This document shows, in pieces, positions 16,684 to 24,573 of a stretch of 39,406 bases of DNA. The position numbers were made by a program, and so were the translations under genes. Origin of the DNA: JBGTCY01 sp041748615 (lineage in GTDB: Bacteria; Bacteroidota; Bacteroidia; Chitinophagales; CAIOSU01); contig JBGTCY010000253.1 in NCBI GenBank assembly GCA_041748615.1, positions 1 through 39,406 on the forward strand, in the 5' to 3' direction. The notes beneath the pieces are model-generated. The model was not told the origin of the DNA, made no database searches, and worked only from the letters and a program-made list of their open reading frames with translations. Within the stretch, counting starts at the first letter, position 1. Each line of letters opens with the position of its first letter.

Positions 16684-18147
16684 TTATTCAAACACAACTC
16701 TCTTATATGTCTGAGCGCCACTGTTGAATTTGATATTTACGAAGTAAATACCTGAATTCAACCCTCTGCGGCTGATGGTGTGCTGAGTGCTGTTTTTCAC
16801 CTGCTCGCTGCGCACCAATTTTCCGGAAATATCAAACAGTTCAACCAGTTCAATGGTTTGCTGATAATCATTTACCCGAATGGTAACATCAATGGAAGAA
16901 GGATTGGGATACAATTCCACTTCCACATCATTTACTTTGGTTTCATTGATGCCAACTCCACAGGGGTCTGTGTAAGTCGGGTCAATCAAAATCCGGTAAG
17001 CGCGGGGCAGGAAATAAGTCATGATGGTATCAATGTATGCCATCGCGCGTGCTTTTGAAGCATTCGGATTGAGCGGAGTGGAGGCGGAGTACCATCCCCA
17101 CGGTTCAAAGCCCGCGCCATAGAAAGGATAATTTCCTTCATACACCACGCCATCAGTGCTGGCGGGACCGGGGCAAAATCCACCGCCTTTCATCGCATCA
17201 TGGTTGCCAAGAGCGTCTGCAATCGGCATAAAGTCTCCGGGACCGCTTACTTCAATCACATTGGAACCGGTTGCGGCAACAATCACCACATCCGTGTTAT
17301 AAGGTGAACCCGGGTCGGCTACTCCGTGGAAAGCGATAATGGGAGGTTCACCGGCCTCAATCCATGAAGTGTCACCTACATCACCACCCAGACTTAACAC
17401 CAACTGAATGTCGGATGAATGTCCTGGAGTATTGCCGTTATTGAAAGCGCCTCCGAAACCATCGAAGTCACCCCAAAGCGCCTGGTTAACATAAGAATTT
17501 CCAAGTGTATCTAAGAATTTGGGTTGGTTGAGTTCAGATACTTTGTTGAAACTACCGGCAGCCAAAGCAACATAAGCGCCTGAGTTTGAACCGCCCACTA
17601 CAATCCTGTTAGTGTCGATGCCATATGTGGATGCATTGGCTTTCAGAAATCGAACCAATGCTTTAGAATCCTGCATGGCTTTATAAACAGCAAGAATGAT
17701 AGTTTGAGTTCTTGTTTCCTGGTCGCCAAAAGGATTCCATCCGAGGCGATAGCTGAAAGACACGGCCACATAACCGCGTTTAGCGAGGCGGGTACACATT
17801 TCAATTAGGCTACTGTCTTTTTTAGAACCAAGCGGAAGTCCTGTCAATGAAGAAGGCAGAAAACTGCCTGCATGACTTAAAAGCACAACCGGGCGGTCGG
17901 TTTCGGTATCACCCGCTGGCATGTAAATATCAAAAACGAGCGAATCAATGTAAAGCGTTAAGCCCGGAGTAACTTCGGTTCCGGTAGGGTCTTCGGCTGT
18001 TTGAATGACAGACCAATTCCATCCGTAGGTGACATCGTCCATGACGTTGACATTTGTAAATACTTCATCAATGTAGCGGGTTTGGGCATTCAAACCTGTC
18101 GCCATTAGAAAAAGCAAAGCGCAAGTAAAACTTCTAATGATTTTCAT
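16684..18147 (-). CDS. T9SS-exported alpha/beta-hydrolase-like protein
   Basis: The 487-residue protein has a signal peptide ending GLNAQ, an alpha/beta-hydrolase-like core, and a C-terminal type A T9SS domain (ELYPNPSS, LFDISGKLV, GIYFVNI, basic end). LLSHAGSF (89-96) sits where an oxyanion-hole loop is expected. The nucleophile elbow reads GGSNSGAYVAL (185-195). Related secreted hydrolases normally read GGxSAGA there, so the expected catalytic Ser aligns with Asn188, with Ser187 and Ser189 next to it. IIAFHGVADP and GNHDAM may supply the Asp and His. It may be inactive or use a shifted Ser. It lies 104 bases downstream of a TonB receptor gene on the same strand, and a terminator follows. 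Confidence 0.8.
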   Translation of the reverse strand: MKIIRSFTCALLFLMATGLNAQTRYIDEVFTNVNVMDDVTYGWNWSVIQTAEDPTGTEVTPGLTLYIDSLVFDIYMPAGDTETDRPVVLLSHAGSFLPSSLTGLPLGSKKDSSLIEMCTRLAKRGYVAVSFSYRLGWNPFGDQETRTQTIILAVYKAMQDSKALVRFLKANASTYGIDTNRIVVGGSNSGAYVALAAGSFNKVSELNQPKFLDTLGNSYVNQALWGDFDGFGGAFNNGNTPGHSSDIQLVLSLGGDVGDTSWIEAGEPPIIAFHGVADPGSPYNTDVVIVAATGSNVIEVSGPGDFMPIADALGNHDAMKGGGFCPGPASTDGVVYEGNYPFYGAGFEPWGWYSASTPLNPNASKARAMAYIDTIMTYFLPRAYRILIDPTYTDPCGVGINETKVNDVEVELYPNPSSIDVTIRVNDYQQTIELVELFDISGKLVRSEQVKNSTQHTISRRGLNSGIYFVNIKFNSGAQTYKRVVFE

Positions 18148-18251
18148 ATAAAATTATTTTTTTGTTAATAAAAAAGAATTAGTGGGGTAAATATACGATT
18201 ATTTTTCTATTGCACCGAATAAGTTCTTAACATTTTTTTTTAAAACAGGGT

Positions 18252-21158
18252 TTACAAACTCGACATATCAAATACGACTGAAAAATACACCATTCTTCCT
18301 ACAGCTGGTCCGCCATAAGTTTGAAACTGCATATTGTTCAGCAAATTAGACGCGCCCAATTTAAAAGTGGTATGGATTTTTTTATTCAGATAATTCACTT
18401 GCGCGTCCAGCAAACTATAGGTTGGGACAAATCCGGTGAATTGTGGTGAGCCTTCAAACTCGAATCCCTGAATCCATTTGTAATTGATATTAAATCCAAC
18501 ATCTTTGATTTTTAATTTACCCAGCCTGAATGCGATTTCCCTGCCGCTGAAACCGACATTAAATTTATGTTCCGGTGTGTTAAAGGCGGGGATAATCGGG
18601 TCATCAGAGTCTTTTTTATCCAATACATTCCATGAATAATTGCTGTTAAAAGCATATCCCTTATAAAAATAATAATTCAACGCGACCGAGAAGCCATAAG
18701 TCACAATCTGGTCGGGAGAGTTGGCGGAAACGCGATAAGGCTGCAATCTCGCCTGACTGGCGAAAAAGTCCGGTGGGGGCGCTGTCACTCCGATGCGATA
18801 ACCCAGAAAATCCCTGTACCAACTGTAATAAAAACTGCCGTCTATGTAAACATTTTTCCACAAAACACCCCTGTATCCCACTTCCACCGACCTCACTCTT
18901 TCAGGACGAACAGGGTCCACATCAAAAAAGTCAAGTGTATCGTAACGAAGTGTTTGAAAATAGTCAAGCAAAGATTCAGGCGTCACCAAATTTTCTACGC
19001 CATCAAGATTTCCAATCAAAATTGCGCGACCTACATTGTAGTATAAATATTGGTCTTGTAAAGTCGGGTTACGCAATGCGGATGAAAAAGATAACCGGAA
19101 AGTTTGATTTTTCTGTGTGTAAACAATAGAAGCAGCAGGAGAAACCAAGAAATTGAAATTCTGATTTTTATCCAACCTTCCTGAAACTGTCAAGATTAAA
19201 CGATTGAGCCATAATTTTTTTTCGAGACTTCCGTAAAGTCCTGTTTCCCAGTTTCTAATCACGTTTCTGAAAGAATCAGTAACCACTCTGTCGCCTGTTG
19301 GGTCGAGCACAAAATTTCCGACACTGTCGGTGAGATAATTTTTAACAATCGTATCGCTGAAAATGGTGCCGTCAGAATCCGGGAAATACATCCGGTAGCT
19401 GGCGCCTACATTGATGTCCATAAATTTCGGAGTGAATTTATATTCACCCTGCACATGCGCTAACTTGGACTTGTCATAAAACTTAGTGCCGCCTTCCGTA
19501 AAAGATGTTTTTGAAATAATTGACCGGAAAACAGAATCAAATTCTGCCGTGCCCGGCTCAAGTCGCGGGATGTTGGGAAATCCCGGTCTGCCGGAATTAT
19601 CCGCGAAGTCGCGGGCGCGTTCATGCCAGGCAAGGAGTGAATCATAGTTTTGGGATAACACAAATGCCGCCTGCTGGTAAATGGAATCGGAAACAGTCAT
19701 GGTTCCGGTTTCAATCAATGTTTGGTCAAACCACTCGGGTCCGAATGCCGGGTATCCGGTCAGAAGGTTTGGCACACGGTTTTGATTAAAATTTCTTGAC
19801 CAGTAATTGACATAATCCACTCCCCATTCATTATTGTTTTTAGAATACTCTTGTAATTTAATGGCGGTAAAAACCGCGTCATAAGAATCTCCCGCATTTT
19901 CCATCGTAGTATATGCTCTCACGTAAAATTTATTGGGCTTCATGACTTCAGCCCGCAACTGGTGAAACATTAATCCTTTCAGGCTGTAGCGGTTATCACC
20001 CTGGTAAACCGTAGTGCCGGTTCCGAAGTTGTATGCCCCCACCACTTCAATATCATCTTTAATCCGATAATGCAACGCAGCGTTTGATTTGAAATTCCGC
20101 GTGTCATAATTCACTAAGTATTCTTCTTCATAACCCGTCCTGTGAAAAATGCCTAAACCGGGATATTGCCTGCGATTGCTTCTGCTGGTAAAATTGAACG
20201 CCTGGTTCGTAAGGTTTTCATCGCCATAACGGTTGACCGCGTCATAGCCACCCGGATTAAATTCATCCACCTGCGATTGAGGAGTCGGGTCAAGATTGTT
20301 GGCGACCCAGTCATCCGCTCTCAGATAGGCGAAATTAACTTTGAAAGCGAATTTGTCCACCCCGTCTTTATTGGCAAAAGCCCGCGCATACCGAAGTCCG
20401 GTTTCAAACAAATTCCGCTCCGCGCCTTTCACCAACACGGTCAGCCCTTTATGAATGAAAGGGCTTTTCGTATTCATGTTAATCACGCCATTAAAGGCGT
20501 TGGGTCCGTACAAAGCGGAACTTGCACCGACAATCAAATCCACTTTCAGAATGTCGAGTTCGGAAGATCCTGCAAAATTGCCAAGTGAAAAATTCAGACC
20601 TGGCGCCTGGTTGTCCGCGCCATCTACCAATTGCAGTGAACGCACGGGACGGGTACTGTTGAATCCGCGCGTGTTAATGACCACAAAACCAAGGCTGGCG
20701 GTGGTCAGGTCAACACCTTTCAAATTGCCCAACCCGCTGTAAAAATCAGCGGCTGGTGTTTGCTTGATTGCCTGCAATGACATGGATTCTATCGTCAGCG
20801 GAGATTCTTTCTGTTTGTCGGAAATACGCATTTCACGAATTTCCACCACATCCACTTCAACCGCTGCACTTTCTAACTTGATATCCAGACGTTGTCTGAT
20901 ACTTTCAGGAGTTACCGAAAATTCAAACGGCTCATAACCCAGATAAGAAATCACTAAGATGAAAGGCGGGTCCTGGCGAGCGTTGAATTGAAACTCGCCT
21001 TCGAAATCAGTCTGCCCTCCCGTTGAGGTTCCTTTGATGACCACATTTGCTCCAAACAGTGTTTCACCTTTTTCATCTTTGACAACACCTCTCACTGTTT
21101 GAGCCGTGAGCGTAGAACAGAAAAAAAGCAGTATGAACCCAAGTGAAATATTTTTCAT
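18252..21158 (-). CDS. TonB-dependent outer-membrane receptor
   Basis: The 968-residue protein has a signal peptide ending TLTAQ, then a carboxypeptidase-D regulatory-like domain (about 22-110; VRGVVKDEKGETLFGANVVIKGTSTGG is split across its first strands). A plug domain follows with INTRGFNS, LVDGADN and the SALYGPNAFNGVINM box, then a long beta-barrel ending in an aromatic strand (YFSVVFDMSSL). It imports a large or scarce ligand across the outer membrane with TonB energy. No SusD-like gene is adjacent, so a polysaccharide SusCD pair is unlikely. The downstream gene encodes a T9SS-exported hydrolase-like protein, suggesting joint function. Confidence 0.95.
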   Translation of the reverse strand: MKNISLGFILLFFCSTLTAQTVRGVVKDEKGETLFGANVVIKGTSTGGQTDFEGEFQFNARQDPPFILVISYLGYEPFEFSVTPESIRQRLDIKLESAAVEVDVVEIREMRISDKQKESPLTIESMSLQAIKQTPAADFYSGLGNLKGVDLTTASLGFVVINTRGFNSTRPVRSLQLVDGADNQAPGLNFSLGNFAGSSELDILKVDLIVGASSALYGPNAFNGVINMNTKSPFIHKGLTVLVKGAERNLFETGLRYARAFANKDGVDKFAFKVNFAYLRADDWVANNLDPTPQSQVDEFNPGGYDAVNRYGDENLTNQAFNFTSRSNRRQYPGLGIFHRTGYEEEYLVNYDTRNFKSNAALHYRIKDDIEVVGAYNFGTGTTVYQGDNRYSLKGLMFHQLRAEVMKPNKFYVRAYTTMENAGDSYDAVFTAIKLQEYSKNNNEWGVDYVNYWSRNFNQNRVPNLLTGYPAFGPEWFDQTLIETGTMTVSDSIYQQAAFVLSQNYDSLLAWHERARDFADNSGRPGFPNIPRLEPGTAEFDSVFRSIISKTSFTEGGTKFYDKSKLAHVQGEYKFTPKFMDINVGASYRMYFPDSDGTIFSDTIVKNYLTDSVGNFVLDPTGDRVVTDSFRNVIRNWETGLYGSLEKKLWLNRLILTVSGRLDKNQNFNFLVSPAASIVYTQKNQTFRLSFSSALRNPTLQDQYLYYNVGRAILIGNLDGVENLVTPESLLDYFQTLRYDTLDFFDVDPVRPERVRSVEVGYRGVLWKNVYIDGSFYYSWYRDFLGYRIGVTAPPPDFFASQARLQPYRVSANSPDQIVTYGFSVALNYYFYKGYAFNSNYSWNVLDKKDSDDPIIPAFNTPEHKFNVGFSGREIAFRLGKLKIKDVGFNINYKWIQGFEFEGSPQFTGFVPTYSLLDAQVNYLNKKIHTTFKLGASNLLNNMQFQTYGGPAVGRMVYFSVVFDMSSL

Positions 21159-21479
21159 ATTACTACCAGATGATTTTACAAAACAATAATATTTGCCAGA
21201 GTATTGAAGAATAAAGAGTTCTCAAAGAAAACAAGAATCCGGGAAATTTAATACTTAATTCACTTTTTGACCGAAAATAAACTTTTCAATTTGTGATGCT
21301 CATGTCATTTTTCTTGAACTGAAGTTTCAGAACCCCTTTCTTTTGTAAATCAAGATGTGTTGTTTGACAGATAATAGGAAACTTCTTCAACAAGCATACG
21401 CGGTGGTGTCCCAAAATGGAATTGTAATTTTTCATCAAATAAAGGCGGGAATGTTTTCGGTTTGAATACGCCTTTCTCC
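21159..21479. other. Intergenic region between TonB receptor and antitoxin genes
   Basis: About 320 AT-rich bases lie between divergent genes. I see no credible gene; a 77-codon minus-strand frame here has no recognisable features. The right end holds a candidate -7 box for the DUF433 gene. Confidence 0.4.
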
Positions 21480-21487
21480 TATATTTG
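21480..21487 (+). promoter_or_regulatory. Candidate -7 box for the DUF433 antitoxin locus
   Basis: TATATTTG matches TAnnTTTG and ends 20 bases before the preferred ATG at 21508. A TTTG at 21461-21464 is present, but its 15-base spacer is short. Confidence 0.4.
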
Positions 21488-21507
21488 TGGTGAAAAAAAG
21501 TCATCTC

Positions 21508-21741
21508 ATGCAGATACAATGGAGAGAGCGTATCGTTTCCGACCCGGCAGTCATGTTTGGCAAGCCCGTTATCAAGGGTACCCGGATACCCGTAGATTTG
21601 ATATTAGAAAAACTGGCTGCGGGTGAAACTACGGAACAACTTCTATCGGCATACACCTCTATTTCCGCAGCCGATATTGCCGCATGCCTGCAATTCGCTT
21701 CCGAATCGGTGAAGAATGAAATTATTAAGAAAGTAGCTTAA
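21508..21741 (+). CDS. DUF433-family antitoxin
   Basis: ATG 21508 (77 residues) is preferred to the upstream GTGs because the family starts just before the RIVSDPAVMFGKPVIKGTRIPV block, which is fully present. DUF433 proteins are small winged-helix-like antitoxins (VapB45 type) paired with DUF5615 PIN-like toxins. The C-terminal half contains AACLQFASESVKNEI, the helical region that contacts the toxin in this family. The next frame, beginning 2 bases after the stop, encodes such a toxin but is frameshifted. Confidence 0.88.
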   Translation: MQIQWRERIVSDPAVMFGKPVIKGTRIPVDLILEKLAAGETTEQLLSAYTSISAADIAACLQFASESVKNEIIKKVA

Positions 21742-21742
21742 C

Positions 21743-22095
21743 ATGATTGTAGCCGATGAAAGCGTGGATGGAAATATCGTTGCGCACTTGGAAGCATCAG
21801 GCTATCGGATTCTTTATATATCAAGCAGCATTCTCCCGGAACTCCTGACCTGAATGTGCTTGAAACGGCTGTTCAAAACGATGCGCTGCTAATTACCGAA
21901 GATAAAGATTTCGGAGAGTTGGTTTACCGGCTTCGCTTGCCTCATTGCGGAATTTTGCTGCTGCGTTTATCCGGAGTGAAAACTGCCGCGAAATGTTCGC
22001 TCGTTGAATATGCTTTGAGCAATAACGAAACTGAGTTGAAAAATAAATTTTCAGTTTTAGACGAGGTCAAACTCAGAATCAGGCAAATAAAATAG
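21743..22095 (+). pseudogene. DUF5615 PIN-like toxin, frameshifted
   Basis: ATG 21743 opens with MIVADESVDGNIVAHLEASGYRILYI, the normal DUF5615 N-terminus with the first acidic residues, then runs into a TGA after an unrelated ISSSILPELLT tail. The missing part resumes in another frame: KQHSPGTPDLNVLE, then LLITEDKDFGELVYRLRLPH (the second acidic cluster), and a full C-terminus to 22095. Removing two bases from the TATATAT run at 21815-21821 restores one continuous toxin frame with the family's spacing. The locus therefore looks like a toxin inactivated by a dinucleotide-repeat change. A sequencing error or reversible slippage is an alternative. Confidence 0.8.
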
Positions 22096-22214
22096 CGCTA
22101 TATTTTTCCCCCTTTTCTCATTCAATCTGAAGAATTTGTTTGTTGTAACTGATGACTTAAGGGTTGCAGGTATCTCCCGATTTTGTGTAACTTTTGTGCT
22201 GAATCGCTTGCGCC

Positions 22215-22664
22215 ATGAAACTGCTCCGACTGAACAACCACCCTCACCTTGATATTTATTCTGCCGCCACCTTCACCGAGTTGAACCTTCCTTACATTGA
22301 AGCGGGTATCAGCGCGGGCTTCCCTTCGCCTGCCGATGATTTCCTCGATGCTTCCATTGACCTCAACAAGGCGCTCATCAAAAACCCCAACGCGACTTTT
22401 TACGGTCGTGTGAAAGGCAACTCCATGATAGACGCGGGACTCAGCAATGGCGACCTGCTTATCATTGACAAAAGCCTTGAACCGCAGGACGGCAAGATTG
22501 CCGTGTGTTTCATTGATGGCGAGTTCACCGTCAAGCGCATCAAAATAGAAAAAAACGGTTGCTACCTGATGCCCGCCAACAGCCGCTACCAGCCCATGCG
22601 GGTAACTGCCGACAATGATTTTATTATCTGGGGCATCGTCACTGCCGTCATTAAATCCGTTTGA
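22215..22664 (+). CDS. umuD: UmuD-like self-cleaving S24 protease (SOS mutagenesis)
   Basis: This 149-residue LexA/UmuD-family protein carries the probable autocleavage site Ala34-Gly35 in SAGFPSPADD. The catalytic dyad is Ser70 (VKGNSMIDAG) and Lys107 (FTVKRI). UmuD lacks a DNA-binding domain, and so does this protein, so it is not LexA. After RecA-stimulated cleavage, UmuD' joins UmuC to form translesion polymerase V. It is followed after 2 bases by umuC. The region is distinctly GC-rich for the window. Confidence 0.93.
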   Translation: MKLLRLNNHPHLDIYSAATFTELNLPYIEAGISAGFPSPADDFLDASIDLNKALIKNPNATFYGRVKGNSMIDAGLSNGDLLIIDKSLEPQDGKIAVCFIDGEFTVKRIKIEKNGCYLMPANSRYQPMRVTADNDFIIWGIVTAVIKSV

Positions 22665-22666
22665 AC

Positions 22667-23923
22667 ATGTTCGCGCTGGTTGACTGCAATAATTTTTATG
22701 CTTCCTGCGAAAGGGTGTTCAATCCCGCGTTGCGCGGACAGCCGGTGGTGGTATTGTCCAACAATGACGGCTGCGTGATTGCCCGCAGCAACGAAGCCAA
22801 AGCGCTCGGTGTGCCGATGGGCGCGCCCGCGTTTGAATACAAGGAGTTGTTCGAAAAACAGCGCATCCATGTTTTCTCTTCCAACTACGCCCTTTATGGC
22901 GACATGAGCCTGCGCGTGATGCACCTGCTCTCCGAATTTTCACCCGATGTGGAGATTTACAGCATTGATGAAGCCTTTCTCAAATTTGAAGGATTCCGCC
23001 ATTTCGACCTGCAAGAACAGGGCAACCTGATGCGCCAGAAAGTGACCCGCTCCACCGGCATCCCCATCAGCGTGGGCATCGCGCCTACCAAGGCATTGGC
23101 AAAAGTCGCCAACCGCATCGCCAAAAAATTTCCCGACCGCACGGGCAGTGTTTACGTGATGGATGACGCTGAAAAACGCGCCAAAGGACTGAAGTGGCTC
23201 GCCATTGAAGATGTGTGGGGCATCGGCTCGCAACATGCCAAACGGCTGCGTGCGCAAAACGTCTGCACCGCTTATGATTTCACGCTGCTGCCCGATGCGT
23301 GGGTGCGCAAACACATGGCGGTGACCGGCTTGCGGCTCAAACACGAACTGGAAGGCAAACACACGCTCGACCTTGAAACACCCACCGCCAAAAAAGCCAT
23401 TGCCACCACCCGCTCCTTCGAAAAAATGTACACCACCCTCGACCAACTGCGCGAACGGGTTGCGACCTTTGCCGCCACTTGCAGTGAAAAACTGAGACGG
23501 CAGCAGTCGTGCTGCAACGCCCTGCTCGTATTTGTGCACAGCAACGGCTTCCGCAAAGACCTGCCGCAATACAACCGCAACATCGTTTTGAAAACCGCCT
23601 ACCCCACCAATTCCGGCATTGACCTCATCCGCTACGCCACAATCGGGTTGCAGGCGATTTTCAAAGACGGGTTTCATTACAAAAAAGCGGGCGTCATTGT
23701 CATGGACATCACTCCCGAAGACATCCGCCAGTTGTCGCTGTTTGATGATGCCCATCCCAAACACCGCGCCCTCATGCAGGCGATGGACAACATCAACCGC
23801 GCCAGCGGACACGCGGCAGTGCGCTATGCCTGCCAGGACAGCCGCACCTGGAAGATGAACCAGGAACGACTTTCGCCCCGCTACACTACCCGCCTTGCTG
23901 ACATCATCACCGTACACGCCTGA
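22667..23923 (+). CDS. umuC: Y-family DNA polymerase UmuC (Pol V catalytic subunit)
   Basis: ATG 22667 (418 residues) begins MFALVDCNNFYASCERVF, the Y-family motif with the first metal-binding Asp. YSIDEAFL supplies the second acidic pair. Palm, thumb and little-finger regions and the C-terminal UmuC-type extension are present, and the length is normal. The enzyme copies damaged DNA with low fidelity together with UmuD'. It starts 2 bases after umuD, and its TGA overlaps the ATG of the SRAP gene (TGATG), so all three are probably one translationally coupled operon. At 23041-23100, 40 of 60 bases are G or C. Confidence 0.96.
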   Translation: MFALVDCNNFYASCERVFNPALRGQPVVVLSNNDGCVIARSNEAKALGVPMGAPAFEYKELFEKQRIHVFSSNYALYGDMSLRVMHLLSEFSPDVEIYSIDEAFLKFEGFRHFDLQEQGNLMRQKVTRSTGIPISVGIAPTKALAKVANRIAKKFPDRTGSVYVMDDAEKRAKGLKWLAIEDVWGIGSQHAKRLRAQNVCTAYDFTLLPDAWVRKHMAVTGLRLKHELEGKHTLDLETPTAKKAIATTRSFEKMYTTLDQLRERVATFAATCSEKLRRQQSCCNALLVFVHSNGFRKDLPQYNRNIVLKTAYPTNSGIDLIRYATIGLQAIFKDGFHYKKAGVIVMDITPEDIRQLSLFDDAHPKHRALMQAMDNINRASGHAAVRYACQDSRTWKMNQERLSPRYTTRLADIITVHA

Positions 23924-24537
23924 TGTGTTTTCATACCCGACAAACAAAAAACGCCATTGAGTTGGAAAACCGCTTCCGCGCGAAGCTGGCGGACCCTCCC
24001 GTTTTTAATCCTTCAGAACATTACAACGGATTCACGTTTCTGAAAACACCCGTCATCACCCACGAAAATCCCGCAATCATTCAACATTTCAACTGGGGCT
24101 TGATTCCGTTTTGGGCAAAAGACAAAGACATCCGGAAAAACACGCTCAACGCGAAAATTGAAACCCTGCATGAGAAACCTGCCTTCCGCTCGGTGGTCAA
24201 AAACCGGTGCTTAGTGATTGCCGATGGATTCTACGAATGGCAATGGCTGGATGAAAAAGGGAAGCAAAAACAGAAATACCTGATTACCCTGCCGGATGCC
24301 GCGCTGTTCGCGTTTGCCGGCATCTGGAGCCGTTGGACGGACAAGACAACAGGCGAAATCATTGAAAGCTACGCCATCGTCACCACGGAAGCCAACCCGC
24401 TGATGGCTGAAATCCACAACCACAAAAAACGCATGCCGGTCATCCTGCATCCCGAATTGGAACATGAATGGCTTGAAGGCGCTGCAATAGAATCATTCAA
24501 AAATTGTGAAGTGGAGTTGGTGGCGGTTAGAAGCTGA
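23923..24537 (+). CDS. SRAP-family protein (YedK/HMCES), abasic-site shield
   Basis: The 204-residue protein has Cys2 directly after Met (MCFHTRQT), the residue that forms a covalent thiazolidine crosslink with abasic sites in single-stranded DNA after Met removal. Other family hallmarks are present: WGLIPFWAK, N-containing KNTLNAKIET, FYEWQW with the catalytic Glu, and HNHKKRMPVIL with the catalytic His. SRAP proteins protect abasic sites at stalled forks. It begins on the umuC stop codon, which links abasic-site protection to translesion synthesis in one transcript. Confidence 0.95.
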   Translation: MCFHTRQTKNAIELENRFRAKLADPPVFNPSEHYNGFTFLKTPVITHENPAIIQHFNWGLIPFWAKDKDIRKNTLNAKIETLHEKPAFRSVVKNRCLVIADGFYEWQWLDEKGKQKQKYLITLPDAALFAFAGIWSRWTDKTTGEIIESYAIVTTEANPLMAEIHNHKKRMPVILHPELEHEWLEGAAIESFKNCEVELVAVRS

Positions 24538-24573
24538 AAATAAATTAAATTTTATAATGAATAAGATTTTAAT

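Noticed and set aside
21286..21519. 77-codon minus-strand frame between the TonB receptor and the DUF433 gene
   Set aside because: The composition is not protein-like (Lys/His/Leu-rich, no motif), it overlaps the DUF433 start region and it has no ribosome-binding context.
22940..23947. 335-codon open frame on the minus strand
   Set aside because: It lies wholly antisense to umuC and its low-complexity composition (Gly, Val, Phe, His-rich) is a by-product of GC-rich codons of umuC. No domain is recognisable.
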